From positions 62,001 through 126,000 of the forward strand of contig CALWSP010000006.1 in NCBI GenBank assembly GCA_944384235.1: 64,000 nt of DNA, read 5' to 3'. Positions 45,130-52,456 of the stretch are shown in pieces; within the stretch, counting starts at the first letter, position 1, and each line of letters begins with the position of its first letter. The notes beneath the pieces were generated by a model, which saw nothing but the letters and a program-made list of their open reading frames with translations, searched no databases and was not told the DNA's origin. Source of the DNA: an uncultured Clostridia bacterium (lineage in GTDB: Bacteria > Bacillota > Clostridia > Lachnospirales > CAG-274). Position numbers and translations under genes: made by a program.

Positions 45130-46368
45130 CTAGCCTTCCATTCTTATACTGTTAAGGATACTAACTATACCCTTGCAATTAATAAGTTCATTAAGTTTGT
45201 CGTTAATTTCAGCCTCTTTAGCCTCGCAAGTAACAAAAGCAAACTCATTTTCCAAACCAAAAAACTCCATAATTTCATCTGTTCCAAACACTTTTAAAAC
45301 ATCTGCTTTTGCTTCCTCTTTATTATTATATTCAACTCTAACAAACTTTCTCACTAAAACATCGTCAATGCTCATAAGCTCTTGTTTTTGCTCAGACCAG
45401 CCAATTCCAAGGTTAATATCCTTGTGCCTTATAGCCTCTACAATGTCTGAAACAACAGCGCTTGCCGTTGGCAACTTTCCAGCACCCTTGCCATAAAACA
45501 TAACATCTCCAAGCATATTGCCCTTTAATAAAATAGCGTTAAAAACGTCGTTTACCATACTTAATGGGTTTTCATTTAACACAACAGCTGGAGCAACTCT
45601 TGCCCAAACCTTACCGTCATTAAACTTAGCAGTAGCTAATAACTTCACGCTACCACCCATTTTCTTTATGTAAGCAATATCTGCTTTAGATATACTAGTT
45701 ATACCCTCTGTATATATGTCATCATAACTAACAGTTTTTTCAGTTGCTAAAGATGCTAATATAGCAATTTTTCTACAAGCATCATAACCCTCAACATCAG
45801 CGTCAGGGTTTCTTTCAGCATATCCTTTTTCCTGAGCATCGCTTAAAACGTCATTATACTCTAAGTCTTCGTCACTCATTTTAGAAAGCATATAATTAGT
45901 TGTTCCGTTTAATATGCCTGTTATTTCCTCTATTCTATCAGAAGTAATACTTCTGTTAATTGGTCTAATAATTGGAATACCGCCACCAACAGATGCCTCA
46001 TATAAGAAATTCACGTTGTTTTCTTTTGCAATTCTCATAAGCTCGCTACCATAAGAGGCAACTAATTCCTTGTTTGATGTGCAAACACTTTTTCCCTTTT
46101 GTAAAGCACTTTTAACAAAAGTGTAAGCAGGGTTTGTCCCACCCATAACCTCCACAACCACTTCAACACTAGGGTCGTTTAATATATCATCATAATTGTG
46201 TGTAATAACATTTTGGATTGGGTCGTTAGGAAAGTCCCTTAAATCCAAAACATATTTAATTTCTATTGGCTGACAAGCCTTAGCCTCAATTCTTTTTTTG
46301 TTAGTTTTTAAAACTTCAACAACACCAGAACCTACGGTTCCGTAGCCTAAAATCGCAATGTTTGCCAT
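45130..46368 (-). CDS. hom: Homoserine dehydrogenase
   Basis: A 412-residue NAD(P)-dependent enzyme reducing aspartate semialdehyde to homoserine. Rossmann motif ILGYGTVGSGVVEVL (~5-19), then SNKELVASYG, EASVGGGIPIIRP and NGTTNYMLSKM around the active site, and GYAERNPDADVEGYDACRK; a C-terminal ACT domain (~335-410) suggests threonine control. The UPF0735 gene ends 7 bp upstream and lysC starts 10 bp downstream. Confidence 0.96.
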   Translation of the reverse strand: MANIAILGYGTVGSGVVEVLKTNKKRIEAKACQPIEIKYVLDLRDFPNDPIQNVITHNYDDILNDPSVEVVVEVMGGTNPAYTFVKSALQKGKSVCTSNKELVASYGSELMRIAKENNVNFLYEASVGGGIPIIRPINRSITSDRIEEITGILNGTTNYMLSKMSDEDLEYNDVLSDAQEKGYAERNPDADVEGYDACRKIAILASLATEKTVSYDDIYTEGITSISKADIAYIKKMGGSVKLLATAKFNDGKVWARVAPAVVLNENPLSMVNDVFNAILLKGNMLGDVMFYGKGAGKLPTASAVVSDIVEAIRHKDINLGIGWSEQKQELMSIDDVLVRKFVRVEYNNKEEAKADVLKVFGTDEIMEFFGLENEFAFVTCEAKEAEINDKLNELINCKGIVSILNSIRMEG

Positions 46369-46375
46369 TTTATTA

Positions 46376-46819
46376 TCACTCCCTTGCTATAACCTTTAAA
46401 GAAATCACCCCGTGTATTTTAGAAATATTTTCGAGCATTTCTTTAATCCCCAAAGTCAAACCAGCTGTGTCAATAGTAATTGTTACATTAGCAACATTGT
46501 TGATAGGTATTGTTTGGTTTATAGTCAAAACATTAGCACCTTGGTCAGCCATAATGTTTAAAACTAAAGATAAAATACCTGCTTTGTCCTCAAGACTAAA
46601 AGCTAAAATAACAATTTTTCCCCTTGAATTGTTACTTAATGCAGAAACATAGTCCTTGTACTTGTAATAAGCACTTCTGCTAACGCCAACTTTTTCTACG
46701 GCTTCTTGCACAGAACTAACAAGCCCTTTTTCCATTAATTCTTTAACCTGCACAACTTTTATAAAGACTTCTGGCATAACCTTTTTGTCAACAATGTAAT
46801 AGTCTGAATTCATTTGCAT
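46376..46819 (-). CDS. UPF0735 ACT-domain protein with N-terminal HTH-like region, likely operon regulator
   Basis: A 147-residue protein. Residues ~33-57 (LVSSVQEAVEKVGVSRSAYYKYKDYV) look like a helix-turn-helix; ~68-145 form an ACT domain (KIVILAFSLEDKAGILSLVLNIM), a fold that binds amino acids. The family (UPF0735, including PheB next to pheA in Bacillus) has no settled function. Here it heads an operon with hom and lysC, so an amino-acid-sensing regulator of aspartate-family synthesis is a reasonable inference. A frame opens at 46840, but ATG 46819 has AGGAGG. An inverted repeat straddles its transcription start, compatible with autoregulation. Confidence 0.82.
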   Translation of the reverse strand: MQMNSDYYIVDKKVMPEVFIKVVQVKELMEKGLVSSVQEAVEKVGVSRSAYYKYKDYVSALSNNSRGKIVILAFSLEDKAGILSLVLNIMADQGANVLTINQTIPINNVANVTITIDTAGLTLGIKEMLENISKIHGVISLKVIARE

Positions 46820-46827
46820 TTGTTTTC

Positions 46828-46856
46828 CTCCTATGTACATTTGTTTTCCATAGGAG
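46828..46856. promoter_or_regulatory. Inverted repeat at the UPF0735-hom-lysC transcription start (candidate operator)
   Basis: CTCCTATG-N13-CATAGGAG, perfect 8-bp arms with centres 21 bp apart. One arm covers the predicted transcription start and the other covers the AGGAGG ribosome binding site. Confidence 0.55.
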
Positions 46857-46857
46857 A

Positions 46858-46886
46858 ACTATACCACAATTTTCATTTTTTTGCAA
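46858..46886 (-). promoter_or_regulatory. Promoter of UPF0735-hom-lysC
   Basis: TTGCAA (46881-46886), 17-bp spacer, TATAGT (46858-46863) on the minus strand; start expected near 46851. Confidence 0.8.
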
Positions 46887-46986
46887 CACTTTTTTTAATT
46901 TTTTCTTAAAAATAAACCTCTAAAAAGTATAAAATAAATTTTTTAAACTTTCAAGAGGTTTTGTCAATAATATTATTTTTTTAATT

Positions 46987-48465
46987 TTATAACATAATAC
47001 AAATTAAACCACCGTTGCCTTCGTTAATAATTTTTTGTAATGTTTCTTTAAATTTAAATTGAGTGTCCTCAGGCATTCTCATAAGTTTAGAGTTTAAATC
47101 ATCTGTCATAAGCTCTTTTAAAGTTCTGCCAAATATACTATAACTCCACATACCCTCAGGGTTTTCTTTGTATTGGCTGCATAAATACTTAACAAGCTCT
47201 TTAGATTGCTCCTCGCTGCCAACAATAGGCGAAACACTAGTTTTTATGTTAGTTTTTATAAGGTGTATTCCTGGTGCGTCAGCATCTATTTTAATTCCAT
47301 ATCTACTACCTTGCTTTAAAACTTCAGGCTCAGAAATTGTCATTTCTTCAACAGATGGAGTAACAATTCCATATCCCTTTTCATTAACTTCATCTAAAGC
47401 ATATCTAATTTTATCATAAGCTTTTTTCGCCTCTGCTAATTGCTTCATCATCGAAATAAGCTCATATTCGCTTTTAATCTCCATACCAGTTGTTTCAGAT
47501 AATATTCCGTAAAATAAATGGTCTTTCAAACTAACTTCTAACCCAACTTTACCCTCGCCTAAATTTATTTCATCAGAATATAACTTTTTAACATTTCCGT
47601 TGTTTTCGAGAATAGAAAGGTTTTTGCTAATATCTCTAATGCCGTTAATTTTTTCCATCATTTCTTTAACAGAGTCAATAATGTTTTCTTTAAGCCAGTG
47701 GTTGCTAGGCATAGCCTCAAGCCATTTAGGTAACATAATGTCAACTTCACTTAAAGGAAATTGATATAAAGCTTCCTCTAATATAGAATTTATATCCTCT
47801 TGGCTTAAATTTTTACAATCGCAAATAATAACCCTGCAACCATATTTGTTTTCCATTTGCTTTGCAACTTCTAAAGTTGATTCTGAGTTTTTCTTAGCAG
47901 AGTTTAAAACAATAACAAAAGGCTTGTTAAGCTCCTTTAATTCCTTTATAACTCTTGCCTCGCTGTTAATGTAACTTTCTCTAGGTATGTTTGTAATAGA
48001 ACCATCGCTTGTAATAACCATAGCAACTGTTGAATGTTCTCTTATAACTCTCTGAGTTCCAAGTTCAGCAGCCTGAGCAAAAGGCATTTTTTCATCTGAC
48101 CAAGGCGTTGAAACCATTCTAGGCTGGTTGTCAATAATATGTCCACTTGCCCCGTCTACAATGTAACCAACACAGTCAATTAACCTAACATTTAAATTAA
48201 TGTTTCCATCTAAATTAATTTTAACAGCTTCATTTGGCACAAACTTAGGCTCTGTTGTCATAATTGTGCTACCCTCGGCAGATTGAGGCAACTCATCTCT
48301 AGTTCTAGTTTTAACATACTCATTTTCAATGTTTGGTATAACTAGCTTTTCCATAAAATTTTTGATGAATGTAGACTTGCCAGTTCTAACAGGTCCAACA
48401 ACACCTATGTAAATATCCCCTGCTGTTCGTTTTGCTATGTCCTTGTATATATCAAAACTATTCAT
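46987..48465 (-). CDS. spoIVA: Stage IV sporulation protein A (spore coat base ATPase)
   Basis: A 492-residue ATPase that polymerises on the forespore surface to anchor the coat. Walker A is VVGPVRTGKSTFI (~22-34); other conserved parts are EYVKTRTRDELPQSAEGSTIMTTEPKF (positions ~49-75), DCVGYIVDGASG and the C-terminal EGNGGLICIML region. RBS GGAGG. Length matches Bacillus and Clostridium SpoIVA. I found no convincing sigma-E promoter by eye. Its presence is strong evidence for endospore formation. Confidence 0.97.
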   Translation of the reverse strand: MNSFDIYKDIAKRTAGDIYIGVVGPVRTGKSTFIKNFMEKLVIPNIENEYVKTRTRDELPQSAEGSTIMTTEPKFVPNEAVKINLDGNINLNVRLIDCVGYIVDGASGHIIDNQPRMVSTPWSDEKMPFAQAAELGTQRVIREHSTVAMVITSDGSITNIPRESYINSEARVIKELKELNKPFVIVLNSAKKNSESTLEVAKQMENKYGCRVIICDCKNLSQEDINSILEEALYQFPLSEVDIMLPKWLEAMPSNHWLKENIIDSVKEMMEKINGIRDISKNLSILENNGNVKKLYSDEINLGEGKVGLEVSLKDHLFYGILSETTGMEIKSEYELISMMKQLAEAKKAYDKIRYALDEVNEKGYGIVTPSVEEMTISEPEVLKQGSRYGIKIDADAPGIHLIKTNIKTSVSPIVGSEEQSKELVKYLCSQYKENPEGMWSYSIFGRTLKELMTDDLNSKLMRMPEDTQFKFKETLQKIINEGNGGLICIML

Positions 48466-48576
48466 ATTAAACCTCCATTTAAACTCTTACACTATAATAT
48501 GAATATTAATTAATTTTTAGAATATAAATTTAAAATATTAAAAGCATAATTAATTATTAAATATAAAAAAATATAT

Positions 48577-48605
48577 TTGACAAATATATTAAATACAGTT
48601 ATTAT
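48577..48605 (+). promoter_or_regulatory. Promoter of the HPr-like gene
   Basis: TTGACA (48577-48582), 17-bp spacer, TATTAT (48600-48605). Confidence 0.75.
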
Positions 48606-48645
48606 TATCTTATAAACAATTTTTATCCTAAAGGGAGGTAATGCT

Positions 48646-48879
48646 ATGAAATCATTAAATATCAAATTAGACTCTATCGATAAGGTAAAAGACTTTGTAA
48701 ACACAGTAAACACATTTGATGGTGACTTTGATTTAGCTTCAAGCAGATATGTAGTAGATGCTAAGTCAATTATGGGTATCTTCTCATTAGATGTAAGCTC
48801 AACTTTACGCCTTGATGTTCACGATGACTCTGAGTTTGAGGCAGTTAAGTCAGCTTTAAATGACTATATCGTAGAATAA
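48646..48879 (+). CDS. HPr-like protein lacking the active-site histidine
   Basis: A 77-residue single-domain protein with the HPr fold. Aligning back from the conserved KSIMGIFSL places Ser41 at the regulatory Ser46 position of HPr, while the phosphorylated His15 position is Ser10 and Arg17 is Asp12 (SIDKVKDF instead of GIHARPAT). It therefore cannot carry phosphate in sugar transport but could still be a target of HPr kinase or a regulator like Crh, which likewise lacks His15. RBS GGGAGGT. It has its own promoter and terminator, and richer codon usage (CTT, AAG, GGT) suggests high expression. It is divergent from spoIVA. Confidence 0.82.
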   Translation: MKSLNIKLDSIDKVKDFVNTVNTFDGDFDLASSRYVVDAKSIMGIFSLDVSSTLRLDVHDDSEFEAVKSALNDYIVE

Positions 48880-48909
48880 AAAATACCTCTTTACGAGGTA
48901 TTTTTTTAT
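48880..48909. terminator. Bidirectional terminator after the HPr-like gene
   Basis: AAAAAATACCTC-tttac-GAGGTATTTTTTT between convergent genes. Confidence 0.85.
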
Positions 48910-49931
48910 AAATATTTTTCCAATTTTTCAATTTCTTCGTCTTTTGTTGCCCAACTTGTTACAAACCTAACAATAGAACTTTTTCCATCATATTTTTCCC
49001 AAAAACTAAAAGAAACATTTTCTCTTAACTTCTTTATTTTTTCATTCTCAATTATAACAAAAATTTGGTTTGTAGGCGAGTTAATATATAATTTATACCC
49101 CTTTTCAATAAAAATCTTCTTTAGCTTTTTTGCTTTGTCTATTGCATTTTCAGCTATTTTAAAATATAAATTGTCGCTAAATAAAACATCAAATTGCAAC
49201 CCAAGTAGCCAGCCTTTAGCTAAAAGAGCTCCCCTTTGTTTTATCATAGTTTTAAAATGAGGAATAAAATCTTTTTCCTTCATAACTATTGCCTCTCCAA
49301 ACAATGCCCCAACTTTTGTTCCACCTATATAAAATATGTCGCAACTATTTGCTAAAAAAGATATGTCCATATCACACTCATCACAAACTAAACCATATCC
49401 AAGCCTTGCTCCATCAACCATTAAATAAACATTATATTTTTGACAAACATTATATATTTCTTCTAACTCCCTTTTGCTGTATATAGTTCCAAATTCAGTT
49501 GGCATTGAAATATAAACTAGCTTAGGAAAAACTGTATGTTCATTGTTTTCATCGTCATTAAAATCTTTTAAAAACCTTGAAAGATTTTTTGCCTCCATTT
49601 TTCCGTCAACACCAGAAATTGTAGAAACTTTATGCCCAGTTGCTTCAATAGCCCCAGCCTCGTGGGTTGATATATGCCCGCTTTCAACAGCCACAACACT
49701 TTCATATGGCTTTAAAATAGAGCTTATAATAGTCATATTAGCCTGCGTGCCACCACTTATAAAATATACATCTCCATTTTCTAAACCACAAGCTTTCAAA
49801 ATTTTCTCTTTTGCACTTTTAGAATAGCCATCTGTCCCATACCCAGCGTTTTTCTCAAAATTAATTTCAGCTAACTTCTCTAAAATGTTTGGGTGGCAAC
49901 CCTCCATATAGTCACTATCCAATTTTAACAT
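48906..49931 (-). CDS. Low-specificity L-threonine aldolase / beta-eliminating lyase family
   Basis: A 341-residue PLP enzyme of fold type I. The cofactor lysine is in FYIGGTKVGALFGEA; other family parts are GYGTDGYSKSAKEKI near the start, FISGGTQANMTIIS, VESGHISTHEAGAIEATGHKV and LMVDGARLGYGL. It would cleave threonine to glycine and acetaldehyde, giving a glycine route beside the adjacent serine genes. A frame opens at 49952, but ATG 49931 has TTGGAGGAAAG. The serA terminator runs up against this ribosome binding site, so expression may depend on readthrough. The exact substrate is inferred from family. Confidence 0.87.
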   Translation of the reverse strand: MLKLDSDYMEGCHPNILEKLAEINFEKNAGYGTDGYSKSAKEKILKACGLENGDVYFISGGTQANMTIISSILKPYESVVAVESGHISTHEAGAIEATGHKVSTISGVDGKMEAKNLSRFLKDFNDDENNEHTVFPKLVYISMPTEFGTIYSKRELEEIYNVCQKYNVYLMVDGARLGYGLVCDECDMDISFLANSCDIFYIGGTKVGALFGEAIVMKEKDFIPHFKTMIKQRGALLAKGWLLGLQFDVLFSDNLYFKIAENAIDKAKKLKKIFIEKGYKLYINSPTNQIFVIIENEKIKKLRENVSFSFWEKYDGKSSIVRFVTSWATKDEEIEKLEKYL

Positions 49932-49943
49932 ACTTTCCTCCAA

Positions 49944-49970
49944 AAAAGCCACCTAAAAAGGTGGCTATAA
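49944..49970 (-). terminator. Terminator between serA and the aldolase gene
   Basis: AGCCACC-tttttag-GTGGCT then TTTTTT on the minus strand, adjoining the aldolase GGAGG. Confidence 0.7.
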
Positions 49971-49974
49971 TATA

Positions 49975-51108
49975 TTATTCAATTAATCTAACGCCTAAAA
50001 CGCCGTCAATACTTTCAATTTTAGATACATCAACATTTTTAACATCAGCTATTGTGTATCCATATTCGCCCTTAACTTTAGCCACAAACTGCTCTGCACC
50101 GCTAATAGCGTTTTTAACACTGTCCATAGCACTTTCTCTTGAAAGAACACAAACTCTCTTGCAACCATTAACTCTGTTTGCAACAACAGATGGGTAGTTT
50201 ACAGAGTTAATAATATTTCCCTTTTCTAAATATTCCATCATTTGCTCTGCTGCCATAGTTGCACAATTGTCCTCTGCTTCTGGTGTAGATGCACCAAGGT
50301 GAGGTAAAGTAATAATTCTTTCTACGCCAACAGTTTCTTCGTTAGGAAAATCTGTTGCATAGTAACTAACTTTTCCGCTTTCAATAGCCTTTTTAATAGC
50401 CTCTACATTAACTAACTCGTTTCTAGCAAAGTTAAGTATTCTAACTCCGTCTTTACACTTAGAAAGGCTTTCCTCGTTAATAAAGTTAGTTGTTTCCTTT
50501 GTTGCTGGAACGTGCACAGTAATATAGTCGGCTACTTCATATATTTCATCAAGGCTATTAACCACTTTAACATTGCTGTTAAGAGCTAACGCACTTTTAA
50601 TTGAAAAATATGGGTCATAACCAACAACTTTCATACCAAGGTCAATAGCAGCGTTTGCAACAAGAACACCAATAGCACCAAGCCCTACAATACCTAAAGT
50701 TTTGCCCATAATTTCAGGTCCAGCAAAGTTAGCCTTGCCCTTTTCAACCTTTGCAGCAATTCCATCTTCGCCTAAAAGGCTTTGAGCCCACTTGTAAGAG
50801 CCAATAATATCTCTGCTAGTAAGCAACATCGCAGTTATAACAAGCTCTTTAACAGCGTTAGCGTTAGCTCCTGGTGTGTTAAAAACAACAATACCCTTTT
50901 CAGCACACTTTTCAAGTGGAATGTTGTTTACGCCAGCACCACATCTAGCAACAGCCTTTAAGCTTTCTGGTAATTCCATATCGTGCATTTTAAAACTTCT
51001 TAATAAAATAGCATCTGGGTTTGCCATTTCATCAGCCACATTGTAGTTTGCATTTAATTTTCCAAGACCAACCTTAGAAATTTTATTTAAAGTTAAAACA
51101 TTAAACAT
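49975..51108 (-). CDS. serA: D-3-phosphoglycerate dehydrogenase
   Basis: A 377-residue enzyme for the first step of serine synthesis. The Rossmann motif is LGIVGLGAIGVLVANAA (~143-159), with active-site segments FARNELVN (Arg), the Glu of the DFPNEE loop, and LPHLGASTPEAEDN (His). The last ~70 residues form a regulatory ACT-like domain (VCVLSRESAMDSVKNAISG...YTIADVKNVDVSKIESIDGV). This is the shorter clostridial SerA without the intervening domain. It follows serC with an 83-bp gap containing a hairpin. Confidence 0.92.
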   Translation of the reverse strand: MFNVLTLNKISKVGLGKLNANYNVADEMANPDAILLRSFKMHDMELPESLKAVARCGAGVNNIPLEKCAEKGIVVFNTPGANANAVKELVITAMLLTSRDIIGSYKWAQSLLGEDGIAAKVEKGKANFAGPEIMGKTLGIVGLGAIGVLVANAAIDLGMKVVGYDPYFSIKSALALNSNVKVVNSLDEIYEVADYITVHVPATKETTNFINEESLSKCKDGVRILNFARNELVNVEAIKKAIESGKVSYYATDFPNEETVGVERIITLPHLGASTPEAEDNCATMAAEQMMEYLEKGNIINSVNYPSVVANRVNGCKRVCVLSRESAMDSVKNAISGAEQFVAKVKGEYGYTIADVKNVDVSKIESIDGVLGVRLIE

Positions 51109-51144
51109 ATTTTTTCCCCTTTCAATTCAAAAATATAAACCATT

Positions 51145-51190
51145 TTTATAAAAATAGACAAATCAAGGTCGACATTAGCCGACCTTGATT
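51145..51190 (-). terminator. Hairpin between serC and serA
   Basis: AATCAAGGTCG-gctaatgt-CGACCTTGATT, an 11-bp perfect stem followed on the minus strand by the T-rich TTGTCTATTTTTA. Likely a partial terminator within the ser operon. Confidence 0.6.
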
Positions 51191-51191
51191 A

Positions 51192-52271
51192 CTACTTGTT
51201 TTCTAATTCAAATTTCTTCATAAAATCAACTAACGCCTTAACGCCCTCTATTGGCATAGCGTTATAAATACTTGCTCTCATACCACCAACAGTTCTGTGC
51301 CCTTTAAGGTTCACAAAACCTTGGCTAGTAGCTTCTTTAATAAACTTAGCATTAAGTTCTTCGCTTTCAGTAACAAAAGGAACATTCATTAAACTTCTGT
51401 CCTTTGGAATAACAGTTCCTTTAAACATCATAGAGTTGTCAAGGTAGTCATATAAAATGCCTGCTTTTTCAACATTTAATTTATACATTTCCTTAACGCC
51501 ACCCATTTTCTTAAGCCACTTAAACACTAAGCCAGCAATGTATATAGCGTAACAAGGTGGTGTGTTGTAAAGAGAATTAGCCTCACAATGAACCTTATAA
51601 TCTAACATAGTAGGGCAATTTTCCTTAGCCTTGCCAATAAGGTCCTCTCTCATAATAACAACAGTAACGCCAGCAGGGCCAATGTTCTTTTGAGCACCTG
51701 CAAAAGCAAGACCAAACTTGTTAATATCAATTTCTTCAGACATAATCATACTAGATAAGTCAGCAACTAAAGGCACATTTCCTGTGTCAGGTAACTCAGT
51801 GTATCTAGTGCCATAAATAGTGTTGTTGTATGTAATATAAAAATAATCAGCATCTTTATTAAATTTAGATTTATCTAAGGCAGGAATATAATTGTATACC
51901 TTATCCTCGGAGGACGCTACAACATTTACCTTACCAAACTTCTTTGCTTCCTGCATAGCCTTTTTAGACCATTGGCCAGTGTTCACTAAGTCACAGGAGC
52001 CTTTAACCATAAGGTTTAAAGGTATCATTGCAAACTGAGTTGAGCCGCCACCCTGTAAAAACATAACTTTGTAATTTTCAGGTATGTTCATAAGCTCTCT
52101 TAAGTCAGCTTCAGCTTCTTTAATAATGTCATCAAACCACTTGGATCTATGGCTCATTTCCATAACCGACATACCTGACCCCTTGAAATTAAGCATATCT
52201 TTTTGAGCCTGTTCAAGCACCTCAATAGGTAACATTGATGGACCTGCTGAAAAATTGTAAACTCTTTCCAT
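51192..52271 (-). CDS. serC: Phosphoserine aminotransferase
   Basis: A 359-residue PLP enzyme converting 3-phosphohydroxypyruvate to phosphoserine. It begins RVYNFSAGPSMLPIEVLEQ; FLQGGGSTQFAMIPLNL and the lysine segment FGLAFAGAQKNIGPAGVTVV are diagnostic, as is the final GGMRASIYNAMPIEGV. The frame opens at 52298, but ATG 52271 has TTGGAGG nine bases upstream and gives the normal SerC length. It is first of serC-serA-aldolase, with its own promoter. No serB-type phosphatase gene is nearby. Confidence 0.95.
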   Translation of the reverse strand: MERVYNFSAGPSMLPIEVLEQAQKDMLNFKGSGMSVMEMSHRSKWFDDIIKEAEADLRELMNIPENYKVMFLQGGGSTQFAMIPLNLMVKGSCDLVNTGQWSKKAMQEAKKFGKVNVVASSEDKVYNYIPALDKSKFNKDADYFYITYNNTIYGTRYTELPDTGNVPLVADLSSMIMSEEIDINKFGLAFAGAQKNIGPAGVTVVIMREDLIGKAKENCPTMLDYKVHCEANSLYNTPPCYAIYIAGLVFKWLKKMGGVKEMYKLNVEKAGILYDYLDNSMMFKGTVIPKDRSLMNVPFVTESEELNAKFIKEATSQGFVNLKGHRTVGGMRASIYNAMPIEGVKALVDFMKKFELENK

Positions 52272-52348
52272 TTTCTTCATCCTCCAATTTTGTAACAATA
52301 GCTACTTCATTGATAAAAAAATATCTATCATTAAATAACTTAATCTAT

Positions 52349-52378
52349 ATTATAATACACTTCATCACAATATGTCAA
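52349..52378 (-). promoter_or_regulatory. Promoter of serC
   Basis: TTGACA (52373-52378), 18-bp spacer, TATAAT (52349-52354) on the minus strand; a ~72-nt leader with no recognisable T-box. Confidence 0.75.
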
Positions 52379-52427
52379 TACTAATTCTTTAATATATAGA
52401 CATTTGTTTTTCTACTAAAAAACAAAA

Positions 52428-52456
52428 AATAAGGTGGTAACCCACCTTATTTTAAA
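52428..52456 (-). terminator. Terminator at the end of the NhaC-family gene
   Basis: AAATAAGGTGG-gtta-CCACCTTATTTT, overlapping the 3' end of the gene. Confidence 0.8.

Noticed and set aside
52299-52350. T-box or other amino-acid riboswitch before serC
   Set aside because: The leader is ~72 nt with no T-box sequence (AGGGTGGNACCGCG) and no terminator.
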